A stretch of DNA of 64,000 nt from Leifsonia soli. GTDB lineage: Bacteria > Actinomycetota > Actinomycetes > Actinomycetales > Microbacteriaceae. The notes under the pieces are model-generated. The model had not been told where the DNA came from, ran no database searches, and worked only from the letters and a program-made list of their open reading frames with translations. Made by a program: the position numbers and the translations under genes. Within the stretch, counting starts at the first letter, position 1; each line of letters starts with the position of its first letter. Below are positions 8,876 through 18,909 of this stretch, in pieces. The DNA is taken from NCBI RefSeq assembly GCF_013408745.1, contig NZ_JACCBJ010000001.1, positions 2,294,001 through 2,358,000 on the forward strand. The letters run 5' to 3'.

Positions 8876-9622
8876 ATGACCGATCTCACGGGGAGGCGCG
8901 CGCTGGTCACCGGCGGCGCCAGCGGCATCGGGCTGGCCTGCGCCGAGGCGTTCGCAGCCGCCGGCGCCCGGGTGACGATCGCCGACCTGAACGGCGACGC
9001 GGCGCGCGCGGTCGCGCAGCGGCTCGGCGGCGACGCGTGGGAGGTCGACCTGTCGAAGACCGGCGAGCTGGCCGGAGCGGCGGTGGATGTCGACATCCTC
9101 GTGAACAACGCCGGCATCCAGCACGTCCGCCCGATCCCCGAGTTCGAGCCGGAGACGTTCGCCCTGATGCTGCGGATCATGGTGGAGGCGCCGTTCCTCC
9201 TCATTCGTGCGGCGCTGCCCGGAATGTACGAACGGGGTTTCGGCCGGATCGTCAACATCTCCAGCGTGCACGGACTGCGGGCGTCCGAGTTCAAGTCGGC
9301 GTACGTCACGGCCAAGCACGCCCTGGAGGGGCTCTCGAAGACGACCGCGCTCGAAGGCGGGGCGCACGGCGTCACCTCCAACTGCATCAACCCCGGTTAC
9401 GTCCGCACCCCGCTCGTGGAGAAGCAGATCGCCGATCAGGCGCGTCTCCACGGCATCCCGGAGGACGAGGTGGTCGAGAAGGTGATGCTGACGGAGGCGT
9501 CGATCAAGCGCCTGGTGGAGCCGACCGAGGTGGCCGGTCTGGCGCTGTGGCTCGCGGGAGACGACGCGGGGATGGTCACCGGCGCGAGCTACACGATGGA
9601 CGGCGGGTGGAGCGCGCGGTGA
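8876..9622 (+). CDS. Short-chain dehydrogenase, 3-hydroxybutyrate dehydrogenase-like
   Basis: A 248-residue classical SDR: cofactor motif TGGASGIG near residue 12, NNAG, the catalytic Ser in NISSVHGL, and YxxxK in AYVTAKHAL. The C-terminal part (ARLHGIPEDEVVEKVML then TEVAGLALWLAGDDA) resembles bacterial D-3-hydroxybutyrate dehydrogenases more than generic SDRs, and the typical His/Gln substrate contacts could be there (NNAGIQHV). It starts with GGAAGGAG. A possible -10, TAGAGT at 8805-8810, gives a normal leader. It is translationally coupled to two alpha/beta hydrolases, which suggests an ester or polyhydroxybutyrate-type breakdown route in which a hydrolase frees a hydroxy acid. That pathway is inference. 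Confidence 0.75.
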   Translation: MTDLTGRRALVTGGASGIGLACAEAFAAAGARVTIADLNGDAARAVAQRLGGDAWEVDLSKTGELAGAAVDVDILVNNAGIQHVRPIPEFEPETFALMLRIMVEAPFLLIRAALPGMYERGFGRIVNISSVHGLRASEFKSAYVTAKHALEGLSKTTALEGGAHGVTSNCINPGYVRTPLVEKQIADQARLHGIPEDEVVEKVMLTEASIKRLVEPTEVAGLALWLAGDDAGMVTGASYTMDGGWSAR

Positions 9623-10509
9623 GCACACGGGCGGGCTACGCGCCGTTCACGGTCCCGGTGGCCGGCGGCGACCTCGCCGGCGGTGTGTGGCACCCGGACG
9701 CCGAGGGGATGCCGATCCTCGCCGTCCACGGGATCACCGCCAGCCACCGCGCCTGGCTGCTGGCCGCCGACCGCCTGCCGCGCCGGCGCCTGATCGCGCC
9801 CGATCTGCGCGGGCGCGGGCGCAGCTCCGGCCTCCCCGGACCGTTCGGGCTCGTCCAGCACGCCGACGACCTGGCCCGGGTGCTGGATGCGCTCTCCCTC
9901 GACCGCGTCGTCGTCGCCGGCCACTCCATGGGCGCCTTCGTCGCGGTCCGCTTCGCCGAACGCCACCCGGACCGGGTCGAGCGGCTGGTGCTGATCGACG
10001 GCGGCCTGCCCCTCCCGCCTCCGGAGGGCGTCGCGCCCGAGGACGTGCCCGCCGTCGTGCTGGGCCCCGCGATCGAGCGCCTGCGGATGCGGTTCGCGTC
10101 GCCGGAGGAGTATGAGGCGTTCTGGCGGCGGCATCCGGCGATCGGTCCGTGGTGGAACCCCGCGATCGCCGACTACGTCGCCTACGACCTCGTCGGGGAC
10201 GCCCCGGAGCTCCGGTCGAGCGCCGACGCCGAGGCCGTCTCCGTGAACGCGCTCGAACTCGACGGGTCCGCCGGCTACGCCGAGGCGCTCGCCTCCCTCC
10301 TGCTTCCGATCGACCTCGTGCGCGCTCCCCGCGGCCTGCTGGACGGACCGCCCCTCTACGACCCCGCCGTCGTCGCCGAGTGGCACGAGCGGCTGCCCGG
10401 GATGCGCATCCACGAGGCCGACGACGTGAACCACTACACGATCCTGATGACCGATGCCGGACTTCGGCAGGTCCTCCCCGTGCTCGACCCGAAGGAGACA
10501 CCCCGATGA
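9619..10509 (+). CDS. Alpha/beta hydrolase
   Basis: A 296-residue alpha/beta-fold hydrolase. The oxyanion strand is LAVHGITAS, followed by DLRGRGRSS, the nucleophile elbow GHSMGAF (Ser about residue 101), and a late catalytic His in DDVNHYTIL. A lid-like region lies between residues 130 and 230. The GTG start overlaps the SDR stop by 4 bases, so it belongs to the same transcription unit. Cytoplasmic esterase or lactonase activity is likely; no substrate can be named. Confidence 0.85.
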   Translation: MSTRAGYAPFTVPVAGGDLAGGVWHPDAEGMPILAVHGITASHRAWLLAADRLPRRRLIAPDLRGRGRSSGLPGPFGLVQHADDLARVLDALSLDRVVVAGHSMGAFVAVRFAERHPDRVERLVLIDGGLPLPPPEGVAPEDVPAVVLGPAIERLRMRFASPEEYEAFWRRHPAIGPWWNPAIADYVAYDLVGDAPELRSSADAEAVSVNALELDGSAGYAEALASLLLPIDLVRAPRGLLDGPPLYDPAVVAEWHERLPGMRIHEADDVNHYTILMTDAGLRQVLPVLDPKETPR

Positions 10510-11558
10510 GTGGAACGCTGCTGCCCGGCATCGACGCCCGCGCCGTCCGCACCTCCCGCTACACCGCCAACGTGCTGGAACGCCCGGCCACGGGCGACCC
10601 TCTCCGCACCGTGCTGTTCGTGCACGGCAACGTCTCGTCGTCGCTGTTCTGGCAGCCGCTCATGCTGTCGCTGCCGGAGGGCGTGCGCGCCATCGCGGTC
10701 GATCTCCGCGGGTTCGGCGACAGCGAGACCCTCCCGGTGGATGCGACCCGCGGCGTCCGCGACTTCTCCGACGATGTCGCGGCCGTCGCCGACGAGCTCG
10801 GCCTCGGCGCCGTGCACGTGGTCGGCTGGAGCCTCGGCGGCGGCGTGGTCATGCAGCTGCTGCTCGACCGGCCGGACCTCGTCGCGAGCCTGACCCTGGT
10901 CTCCCCCGTCTCGCCGTACGGCTTCGGAGGGACGGCCGCCGACGGCAGCCTGCTGAATGCGGATGCCTCGGGCACGGGCGGCGGCGGGGCCAACCCGGAC
11001 TTCGTGGCGCGGCTCGCCGCGGGCGACACCGGCGAGGAGGCGCCCACGTCGCCGCGCGCCGTGTACCGCTCCTCGTACGTCGCGCCCGGCTTCGTCTCCG
11101 AGCATGAGGACCTCTGGGTGGAGTCGATGCTCTCCACGGCGACCGGGCCCGACAACTACCCGGGGGATTCGACGCCGTCCGAGCACTGGCCGGGGTTCGC
11201 GCCGGGCACCCGCGGCATCCTGAACACGCTGGCCCCGACGTACTTCGACACCTCGGGCATCGTGGATGCGCCGGCCAAGCCGCCCATCCTGTGGATCCAC
11301 GGCGCGGTCGACGCGATCGTCGGCGACGCGTCGTTCTTCGACCTCAACCAGCTGGGCGCCGCGGGCATCATCCCGGGATGGCCGGGCGACCAGGTCGCTC
11401 CGCCGCAGCCGATGCTCGCGCAGACGCGGGCCGTGCTCGACCGCTACGCCGCGGCCGGGGGCACCACGCGCGAGGTCGTGTTCGAGGACTGCGGGCACTC
11501 CGCCCACATCGAGAAACCGGACGAGTTCCGCGCCGAGCTGCTGGCCTGGATCGGCTGA
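10506..11558 (+). CDS. Alpha/beta hydrolase
   Basis: A second, longer hydrolase of 350 residues, overlapping the previous stop by 4 bases (ATGA). It has FVHGNVSSS, DLRGFGDSE, nucleophile GWSLGGG (Trp before Ser rather than His, as in haloperoxidase/carboxylesterase-like members) and a final His in EDCGHSAHIEKP. An unusual Gly/Pro-rich cap of about 150 residues separates nucleophile and acid. It is distinct enough from the preceding gene not to be a recent duplicate. Third gene of the SDR-hydrolase unit. Confidence 0.82.
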   Translation: MSGTLLPGIDARAVRTSRYTANVLERPATGDPLRTVLFVHGNVSSSLFWQPLMLSLPEGVRAIAVDLRGFGDSETLPVDATRGVRDFSDDVAAVADELGLGAVHVVGWSLGGGVVMQLLLDRPDLVASLTLVSPVSPYGFGGTAADGSLLNADASGTGGGGANPDFVARLAAGDTGEEAPTSPRAVYRSSYVAPGFVSEHEDLWVESMLSTATGPDNYPGDSTPSEHWPGFAPGTRGILNTLAPTYFDTSGIVDAPAKPPILWIHGAVDAIVGDASFFDLNQLGAAGIIPGWPGDQVAPPQPMLAQTRAVLDRYAAAGGTTREVVFEDCGHSAHIEKPDEFRAELLAWIG

Positions 11559-11630
11559 CGCCCCATCCCTCCCCCAACCGCTCGACCCGAGTTCCGACAT
11601 CATGTCACCGCTCGGGGCGGATTCAGGCAA

Positions 11631-11644
11631 CGAGTCACGACTCG
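11631..11644. terminator. Short dyad between convergent genes
   Basis: CGAGTC-AC-GACTCG lies between the plus-strand hydrolase and the minus-strand TetR gene, with a near-repeat of GCGGATTCAGGC on either side. No U-tract follows, so a role as a weak bidirectional terminator is only likely by position. Confidence 0.3.
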
Positions 11645-11672
11645 CCTGAGCAGGGGATTCGGCGGAGCGGAT

Positions 11673-12281
11673 TCAGGCGGCGAGCGTGCCGCGGCGCAGG
11701 CCGAGGAGGCCCTCGACGGCGTGCGCCAGGACGGGCCCGCGATCGCCGCCCGCTCCCCAACGCACCAGGGCCTGCGCGTTGAGGCCGTCGATCATCCCGA
11801 GCAACTGCCACGCGGCCTGCGCCGGGTCGTCCGTGTGGAAGACGCCGGCGGCGACCCCGCGCTCGACGACGTCGAGGAGGAGCGCCTGCCAGGCGTCCAT
11901 CTGGTCGCGCACCGCCGCGGCGAGCGCCTCGTTGCGCCGGCCGAGCGCCCACGCCTCGACCCAGACGAGCGTGACGTCGTCGCGCGTGCCGTCCAGCAGC
12001 GTGCGCAGCAGCGCGGCGAGCCGGGCCGTCGGGTCGTCCTCGCGGCCGAGGAGGGCGCGCACCTCATCCAGCTCGGCGGCGACGACCGCGGTGAAGGCGG
12101 ATGCGACCAGCTCGTCCATCACCGGGTGGTAGTGCGCGACCAGGGCGGGAGCGACCCCGGCGCGGCCGGCGACGCCCCGCATGGTCACCGCGGTGAGCCC
12201 GTCGGCGAGCGCGAGGTCGCGCGCGGCAGCCGAGAGCTCTGCGCGGCGCTCCGCGGGCGGGCGGCGGGGTGCTCTTGACAT
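11673..12281 (-). CDS. TetR-family transcriptional regulator (BetI-like)
   Basis: A 202-residue repressor. The N-terminal 60 residues form the TetR helix-turn-helix (TAVTMRGVAGRAGVAPALVAHYH), with the Y-H-H/P ending common in BetI-like proteins. The C-terminal ligand domain is helical with several aromatic residues (WVEAWALG). It is divergent from agmatine deiminase and an amidase, and a 16-bp palindrome sits over its own -35 region, so autoregulation plus control of those genes is the simplest reading. A -10 TATACT (12296-12291) is only 9 bases from the ATG, giving a near-leaderless mRNA. The ligand is unknown; a polyamine or amide is suggested only by the neighbours. Confidence 0.85.
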   Translation of the reverse strand: MSRAPRRPPAERRAELSAAARDLALADGLTAVTMRGVAGRAGVAPALVAHYHPVMDELVASAFTAVVAAELDEVRALLGREDDPTARLAALLRTLLDGTRDDVTLVWVEAWALGRRNEALAAAVRDQMDAWQALLLDVVERGVAAGVFHTDDPAQAAWQLLGMIDGLNAQALVRWGAGGDRGPVLAHAVEGLLGLRRGTLAA

Positions 12282-12315
12282 GGTCCGCCCAGTATAGGTA
12301 CGGTCGCCTCAGATA

Positions 12316-12331
12316 TTGATCATTCGATCAA
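12316..12331. promoter_or_regulatory. Palindromic operator candidate (TTGATC-N4-GATCAA)
   Basis: A perfect 6-bp dyad in an A/T-rich patch, about 20 bp upstream of the tetR -10 and 28 bp before the agmatine deiminase start. Size and position match a TetR operator able to block both divergent promoters. Confidence 0.6.
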
Positions 12332-12359
12332 CAATCGTCGCCGACCGCGGAGGACACCG

Positions 12360-13394
12360 ATGACCTGGCGCATGCCCGCAGAGACCGCACCGCACGAGCG
12401 CACCTGGATGGCCTTCCCCCGCACCGGCCTCACGCTCGGCGACGACGCCGCATCGGCCGAGGAGGCGTACGCCGCGTGGACGGCCGTCGCCCACGCCGTC
12501 GCCGAGTTCGAGCCGGTCACGATGGTCGTCGACCCGAGCGAGCGCGACCGCGCCCGCCGGATGCTCGGAAGCCACATCGAGCAGGTCGAAGCTCCCCTCG
12601 ACGAGTTCTGGATGCGCGACTTCGGCCCCACCTTCGTGGTCGACGACGACCGCCCCGGCGTGCTCGGAGCCGTCGACTGGACGTTCAACGGCTGGGGCGA
12701 CCCCGAGTGGGCGGAGTGGCACACGTCGGCCGAGATCGCCCGGTTCGTCGCCGAGCGCACCGGCGCCGAGCTGATCAGCTCGCTCCTCGTCAACGAGGGC
12801 GGCGGCATCCACGTCGACGGCGAGGGCACTGTGCTGCTGACCGAGACGGTCCAGCTCGACCCGCGGCGCAACCGCTACGCCGACAAGGAGCGTGTTGAGG
12901 CCGAGCTCGCCCGCACGATCGGCGCGACGCACGCGATCTGGCTGCCGCGCGGCCTCACCCGCGACTACGACGACTTCGGGACGAACGGCCACGTCGACAT
13001 CGTGGCCACCATCCCCGCCCCCGGGCGGCTGCTGCTGCACACCCAGCGCGACCCGGAGCACCCCGACCACCAGGTCTCGCGCGAGCTGCACGCCCTGCTC
13101 TCCGGCACGACCGACGTCGCCGGCCGCAGCTGGGACATCATCGACCTGCCCGCCCCCGCCACCCTCCGCGACGAGGAGGGCTTCGTCGACTGGAGCTACG
13201 TCAACCACCTCGTCGTCAACGACGGCATCGTCGCGTGCGGCTTCGGCGAGGAGCGCGCGGACGCCGAGGCGACGGAGATCCTCGAGGCGGCGTATCCCGG
13301 CCGCCGGGTAACGATGGTCGACTCGCGCCCGATCTTCGCGCGCGGCGGCGGCATCCACTGCATCACCCAGCAGCAGCCCGCGGTGAGCGCATGA
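12360..13394 (+). CDS. aguA: Agmatine deiminase (peptidyl-arginine-deiminase family)
   Basis: A 344-residue enzyme that hydrolyses agmatine to N-carbamoylputrescine and ammonia. Family motifs are complete: MPAETAPHERTWMAFP at the start, WMRDFGPTFV, NEGGGIHVDGEG, GTNGHVDIVA with the catalytic His, and the catalytic Cys in the C-terminal GGGIHCITQQ. GGAGGA precedes the ATG. It is coupled by a 4-base overlap to an amidase that could in principle hydrolyse a carbamoyl or amide product. A few members act on other guanidines. The putative TetR operator lies just upstream. Confidence 0.88.
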   Translation: MTWRMPAETAPHERTWMAFPRTGLTLGDDAASAEEAYAAWTAVAHAVAEFEPVTMVVDPSERDRARRMLGSHIEQVEAPLDEFWMRDFGPTFVVDDDRPGVLGAVDWTFNGWGDPEWAEWHTSAEIARFVAERTGAELISSLLVNEGGGIHVDGEGTVLLTETVQLDPRRNRYADKERVEAELARTIGATHAIWLPRGLTRDYDDFGTNGHVDIVATIPAPGRLLLHTQRDPEHPDHQVSRELHALLSGTTDVAGRSWDIIDLPAPATLRDEEGFVDWSYVNHLVVNDGIVACGFGEERADAEATEILEAAYPGRRVTMVDSRPIFARGGGIHCITQQQPAVSA

Positions 13395-15106
13395 CGTTCG
13401 ATGTCGTGGAGGCGCCCATCGCGGATCTGCGGCGGGCGCTGGAGGCCGGGGCGACCACCAGCGAGGAGCTGGTCACGGCGTACCTCGCACGGATCGATGC
13501 GTACGACGCGGCCGGCCCGCGCCTCAACGCGGTCGTGGTCCGCAACCCGGACGCCATCGCGGAGGCCCGCGCCTCCGATCTGCGGCGCTCGCGCGGCGAG
13601 ACGCTCGGACCGCTCGACGGCATCCCGTACACGGCGAAGGACAGCTACCTGGCGCGCGGGCTCACCGCGGCGGCGGGCTCACCGGCCTTCGCGCAGCTGA
13701 TCGCCCAGCGGGACGCGTTCACGATCGAGCGCCTGCGCGCCGGGGGCGCCATCCTGCTCGGGCTCACCAACATGCCGCCGATGGCGAACGGCGGCATGCA
13801 GCGCGGCGTGTACGGCCGCGCGGAATCTCCGTACAACGCCGACTACCTCACCGCCGCGTTCGGCTCGGGGTCGTCGAACGGCTCCGGCACGGCCACGGCG
13901 GCGAGCTTCGCGGCGTTCGGCCTCGGCGAGGAGACCTGGTCGTCGGGCCGGGCCCCTGCATCCAACAACGCCCTGTGCGCCTACACGCCGTCCCGTGGCG
14001 TGATCTCGGTGCGCGGCAACTGGCCGCTGGTGCCGACGATGGATGTGGTGGTGCCGCACACGCGCACGATGGCCGACCTGCTCGAGGTGCTCGACGTGAT
14101 CGTGGCCGACGACCCGGAGACCCGCGGCGACTTCTGGCGCGCGCAGCCGTGGGTTCCGATCCCGCGCGCGTCGGAGCTGCGGCCCGCGTCGTACCCCGCT
14201 CTCGCCGGTAGCGTCCCGCTGGCGGGGCGGCGGTTCGGGGTGCCCCGGATGTACATCAACGCCGACCCGGAGGCCGGCACAGGCGAGGGCGGACCGGGCG
14301 GCCGCGGCGGCATCGGCGGCGCGACGGGCCGCCCGATCGAGACCCGCGCATCCGTCATCGCGCTGTGGGAGCGCGCCCGCCGCGACCTGGAGGCGGACGG
14401 GGCGACGGTCGTCGAGGTCGACTTCCCGGCGGTGACGAACTACGAGGGCGACCGGGCCGGCGCGCCGTCCATCGCGACCCGCGGCCTGGTGACCCCCGCG
14501 TTCCTCCGGCGCGAGATCGTGGACCTCTCCGCGTGGGCGTGGGACGACTTCCTCGCCGCCAACGGCGATCCGGCCCTCCGCACCCTGGCCGACGTCGACG
14601 GCGCACGCATCTTCCCGCACCCCGACGGCGCTCTGCCCGATCGGTACGACGGGTTCGAGGACGACATCGCCGACTACCCCGCCTGGGTGCGGGCGCATCC
14701 CGGAATAGCGCTGTCCGACATCCCGGAGCTCGCCGACGGCCTGCGCGGACTCGAGCAGACCCGGCGCGTCGACCTGGAGGAGTGGATGGACGGCCTCGGT
14801 CTCGACGCCGTCGTCTTCCCCGCCGTCGCGGATGTGGGGCCGGCCGACATGGACGTGAACCCGGCGTCCGCCGACCTCGGCTGGCGGAACGGCGTCTGGG
14901 TCGCGAACGGCAACCTCGTCCCGCGTCATCTCGGCATCCCCACCGTCACCGTGCCGATGGGGACGATGGACGACATCGGGATGCCCGTCGGCCTCACCTT
15001 CGCCGGCCGCGCGTACGACGATTCGGCGTTGCTCGCGCTGGCGTCCGCCTTCGAGCGCCTCGCGCCGTGCCGCACCGCTCCCCCGCGCACGCCCCGCCTC
15101 CCTTAG
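13391..15106 (+). CDS. Amidase-signature family hydrolase
   Basis: A 571-residue amidase. The Ser-cisSer-Lys triad is visible: Lys in GIPYTAKDSY (about residue 82), and the Gly/Ser-rich loop FGSGSSNGSGTATAA (around residue 160). The family's usual GSIRxPA segment is altered to ETWSSGRAPASNNAL, as in the biuret/AtzF-type and other divergent members. Length exceeds the usual 450-500 because of insertions, one of them Gly-rich around residues 298-315. The ATG overlaps the deiminase stop by 4 bases. Acting after agmatine deiminase on a carbamoylated or amidated product is inference; gluteryl-tRNA amidotransferase is excluded by the missing partners. Confidence 0.82.
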   Translation: MTFDVVEAPIADLRRALEAGATTSEELVTAYLARIDAYDAAGPRLNAVVVRNPDAIAEARASDLRRSRGETLGPLDGIPYTAKDSYLARGLTAAAGSPAFAQLIAQRDAFTIERLRAGGAILLGLTNMPPMANGGMQRGVYGRAESPYNADYLTAAFGSGSSNGSGTATAASFAAFGLGEETWSSGRAPASNNALCAYTPSRGVISVRGNWPLVPTMDVVVPHTRTMADLLEVLDVIVADDPETRGDFWRAQPWVPIPRASELRPASYPALAGSVPLAGRRFGVPRMYINADPEAGTGEGGPGGRGGIGGATGRPIETRASVIALWERARRDLEADGATVVEVDFPAVTNYEGDRAGAPSIATRGLVTPAFLRREIVDLSAWAWDDFLAANGDPALRTLADVDGARIFPHPDGALPDRYDGFEDDIADYPAWVRAHPGIALSDIPELADGLRGLEQTRRVDLEEWMDGLGLDAVVFPAVADVGPADMDVNPASADLGWRNGVWVANGNLVPRHLGIPTVTVPMGTMDDIGMPVGLTFAGRAYDDSALLALASAFERLAPCRTAPPRTPRLP

Positions 15107-15171
15107 CCGGATACCCTCGCGCGAGCCACTGCGCGAAACCCCGCGCCAGCCCGAGCGTCCTCCACCGCGCA

Positions 15172-15226
15172 CATTCGTCACGAATGGTCGCCATTCGCGC
15201 CGAATGACGACCATTCGTGACGAATG
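15172..15226. repeat. 55-bp nested palindrome built from CATTCG/CGAATG
   Basis: Two 26-bp arms differ at a single base and flank a 3-base loop. Each arm also holds its own palindrome, CATTCGTCACGAATG (15 bp, in both arms; the last 4 bases of the left copy fall at the start of the next line). Six half-sites occur in 55 bp. It follows the amidase stop by 65 bp and lies 100 bp before the next gene. It could be a factor-dependent terminator, a clustered operator or a REP-like element; there is no U-tract. Confidence 0.7.
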
Positions 15227-15325
15227 CGGACGGGATCGGCGGGGGCGCGAGGTCGTCCGCTGGGGGGACCCGGATGCGCCCCGAGACGGACGCGAGCGAC
15301 CGCCCGGCACTGCGAGCGTTGAGGC

Positions 15326-15946
15326 ATGCACCCAACAAAGCGCCTCGTCGGCGTCGCCTCCGCCCTCCTCCTCGCCGTCGCCCTCGCCGGATGCTCGACG
15401 ACCGGCTCCGGCGCTCTGGCGCAGACGGTGGGCGCTCCGGCGACCGTGCCCGGAGGCGGATCCGCGGGGAGCGGCGGGAGCGGCGGTCCGGGAGCCGTCG
15501 GCCTCACCGACGCCGACGGCTACATCCCCGACGGAACCTCCCTCCCCCTCGAGAGCGACCGCCCCGCCGTCGCCCATCTCGACCCGGACCTGCTGGCGGC
15601 GCTCCGTCATGCGCAGTCCGCGATGCGGCAGGAGGGCGCCGGCTCCGCCATCACCATCGCCGACGGCTGGCGCTCCGAGCGCTACCAGGAGCACCTGTTC
15701 GCCCAGGCGGTGAAGCAGTACGGCAGCGAGGAGGAGGCCGAGAAGTGGGTGAAGCGCGGCAGCGACTCCGCCCACGTCCGCGGCGAGGCGGTCGACATCG
15801 CCGACGCCGGGGCGATGGACTACCTCAACCGCTTCGGGGCCGAGTGGGGACTCTGCCAGGTCTACGCGAACGAGGCCTGGCACTTCGAGCTGCGCACGGC
15901 GCCCGGCGGAACCTGCCCAGCGCAATCCCTCGACGGCCGCGGCTGA
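15326..15946 (+). CDS. VanY-type D-alanyl-D-alanine carboxypeptidase lipoprotein
   Basis: A 206-residue exported lipoprotein. The signal peptide ends in LALAGC (Cys about 23; family lipobox) after a short positively charged start. The mature domain carries the zinc motif SAHVRGEAVDIAD (SxHxxGxAxD) and the second ligand pair in EAWHFEL, matching peptidase family M15B. It would trim the terminal D-Ala of peptidoglycan stem peptides at the outer face of the membrane. No vanR/vanS or other resistance genes are nearby, so a housekeeping wall role is more likely than glycopeptide resistance. A Gly/Ser linker follows the lipidated Cys. Confidence 0.85.
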   Translation: MHPTKRLVGVASALLLAVALAGCSTTGSGALAQTVGAPATVPGGGSAGSGGSGGPGAVGLTDADGYIPDGTSLPLESDRPAVAHLDPDLLAALRHAQSAMRQEGAGSAITIADGWRSERYQEHLFAQAVKQYGSEEEAEKWVKRGSDSAHVRGEAVDIADAGAMDYLNRFGAEWGLCQVYANEAWHFELRTAPGGTCPAQSLDGRG

Positions 15947-17419
<1,473 letters not shown>

Positions 17420-17452
17420 GCGGCGGGCGCCGCGGTGGGCGCCCGACATCCG

Positions 17453-17465
17453 TACGATGAGGGTA
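17453..17465 (+). promoter_or_regulatory. -10 element of a likely leaderless promoter
   Basis: TACGAT (17453-17458) is six bases before the ATG of the MarR gene, the same spacing as at 7763-7775. No ribosome binding site is present. Confidence 0.5.
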
Positions 17466-17896
17466 TGGATGCCAACCCGGCGGAAGCGGAGGAGCACCGC
17501 CCCGAGAACTGGCCGCTCGGCCGGCTGCTCGGCGCCGCCTCCCGTGCCGTCGAGCGCGCCTGGGCGGATGCCCTCGAGCAACGCGGCCTCACCCATGCGG
17601 GCCTGATCGTGCTGCATCTGCTCGAACTCGGCTTCGACTCGCAGTCGGACCTTGCCCGGATGGCGCACGTCGAGCCGCAGACGATGTCGCGCACCGTCGA
17701 CCGCCTGGAGCGCGAGGGCCTCGTCACCCGCGCTCCCGACCCGGGCGACCGGCGCCGCCACGTCCTCGCCATCACCGACGCCGGACGCTCGGCGTTCGAG
17801 GGCGTGCGCGGGCTCGAGGACGAGGTGTTCCCGGCGGTCGACGACCCGGCTGCATTCCGCGCGGCCCTGTTGCAGATCGTCACCGCGCGGCCGTGA
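17465..17896 (+). CDS. MarR-family transcriptional regulator
   Basis: A 143-residue winged-helix regulator: recognition region SDLARMAHVEPQTMSRTVDRLEREGLV and the wing APDPGDRRRHVLAITDAG, both highly characteristic. Its end overlaps the next regulator gene by 4 bases (GTGA), so the two are co-expressed. Targets are not evident; no palindrome of MarR type is seen right upstream, where a leaderless promoter leaves little room. Confidence 0.85.
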   Translation: MDANPAEAEEHRPENWPLGRLLGAASRAVERAWADALEQRGLTHAGLIVLHLLELGFDSQSDLARMAHVEPQTMSRTVDRLEREGLVTRAPDPGDRRRHVLAITDAGRSAFEGVRGLEDEVFPAVDDPAAFRAALLQIVTARP

Positions 17897-18837
17897 GCGC
17901 CAACCACGTCGTCGCGGTGCTCGTGCTGGAGGGCGCGAAGCCGCTCGACGTCGGCATCCCGGCGCAGGTGTTCTCGAACCGGCCGAGCATGCCGTACGAG
18001 GTGCGGGTGTGCGGACCGGCACCGGGGCTGATCGCCGGCGGCGACGGGCTCTCGTATCACGTGGCGGAGGGCCTGGAGGCGCTGGAGCAGGCCGATACCG
18101 TCTTCGTCCCCGGCTATCGCACCCCGGCGACGACCGACCCTCCGGCCGCGGTGGTGGATGCGCTGCTCGCCGCCCACGAGCGCGGTGCACGCCTGGCGGC
18201 GATCTCGACCGGCGCGTTCGCCCTGGCGGCGACCGGCCTGCTCGACGGGAAGCGGGCCACGACGCACTGGCACTACACGCGCCGGCTGGCCGCGCGCTAT
18301 CCGCTGGTGCGGGTGGACGAGAACGTCCTGTTCGTGGACGAGGGCGACATCCTCACCTCGGCCGGGGCCGCCTCCGGCATCGACCTCTGCCTGCATCTCG
18401 TCCGGCGCGATCACGGCGTCGGACTCTCCAACCGCGTCGCGCGCCGTCTGGTCGCCGCGCCGTATCGCAGCGGCGGCCAGGCGCAGTTCGTTCCGCGGAG
18501 CGTGCCGGAGCCGCTCGGCGACCTGTTCGCGGAGACGCGGGAGTGGGCGCTGGCGCACCTGGCCGAGCCGCTGACGCTGGAGGCGCTGGCCCGGAACGCG
18601 CGCGTGTCCGCCCGCACGTTCTCGCGGCGGTTCGTCGAGGACACCGGCTACACACCCATGCAGTGGGTCCTCCGCGCCCGCGTCGATCTGGCGCGCGAGC
18701 TGCTGGAGCGGTCGGATCTGGGCGTCGACCAGATCGCGGCGCAGGTCGGTCTGGGCACGGCCGCCAACCTCCGGCTGCACTTCCACCGGATCCTGGGGAC
18801 ATCGCCGACCGAGTACCGGCGCACCTTCTCGGCCTGA
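17893..18837 (+). CDS. DJ-1/PfpI-AraC regulator (GlxA/AdpA-like)
   Basis: A 314-residue two-domain regulator. Residues 5-180 form a DJ-1/PfpI-like amidotransferase fold (VLVLEGAKPLDVGIPAQVF, FVPGYRTPA); the nucleophile position reads AISTGAFALA, lacking Cys, so it is probably a sensing domain only. Residues 210-310 form an AraC double helix-turn-helix (LTLEALARNARVSARTFSRR and QVGLGTAANLRLHFHRILG). The arrangement is that of GlxA/FtrA and of the Streptomyces regulator AdpA, though shorter than AdpA. Just downstream, before gap, are two direct repeats that fit the AdpA consensus, so it may act on gap. It is coupled to the MarR gene. Confidence 0.85.
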   Translation: MSANHVVAVLVLEGAKPLDVGIPAQVFSNRPSMPYEVRVCGPAPGLIAGGDGLSYHVAEGLEALEQADTVFVPGYRTPATTDPPAAVVDALLAAHERGARLAAISTGAFALAATGLLDGKRATTHWHYTRRLAARYPLVRVDENVLFVDEGDILTSAGAASGIDLCLHLVRRDHGVGLSNRVARRLVAAPYRSGGQAQFVPRSVPEPLGDLFAETREWALAHLAEPLTLEALARNARVSARTFSRRFVEDTGYTPMQWVLRARVDLARELLERSDLGVDQIAAQVGLGTAANLRLHFHRILGTSPTEYRRTFSA

Positions 18838-18858
18838 GGCCGCGTCGCCTCTGCGGCG

Positions 18859-18909
18859 TGGCGCGATCCTTGCGCATGCTGGCATTCCTTCTGGCGGGAT
18901 GCTTGCGCA
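18859..18909 (+). promoter_or_regulatory. Direct repeat matching the AdpA-type consensus, upstream of gap
   Basis: Two 18-bp copies, 18859-18876 and 18892-18909, share TGGCGxGATxCTTGCGCA and are 33 bp apart, about three helical turns. The first ten bases of copy one, TGGCGCGATC, fit the published Streptomyces AdpA consensus TGGCSNGWWY exactly; copy two fits nine of ten. AraC-type activators usually bind such direct repeats. Confidence 0.6.

Noticed and set aside
15326-15946. Possible vancomycin-resistance locus because of the VanY-like gene.
   Set aside because: No vanR/S, vanH/A/X or related genes are adjacent; a housekeeping wall enzyme is more likely.
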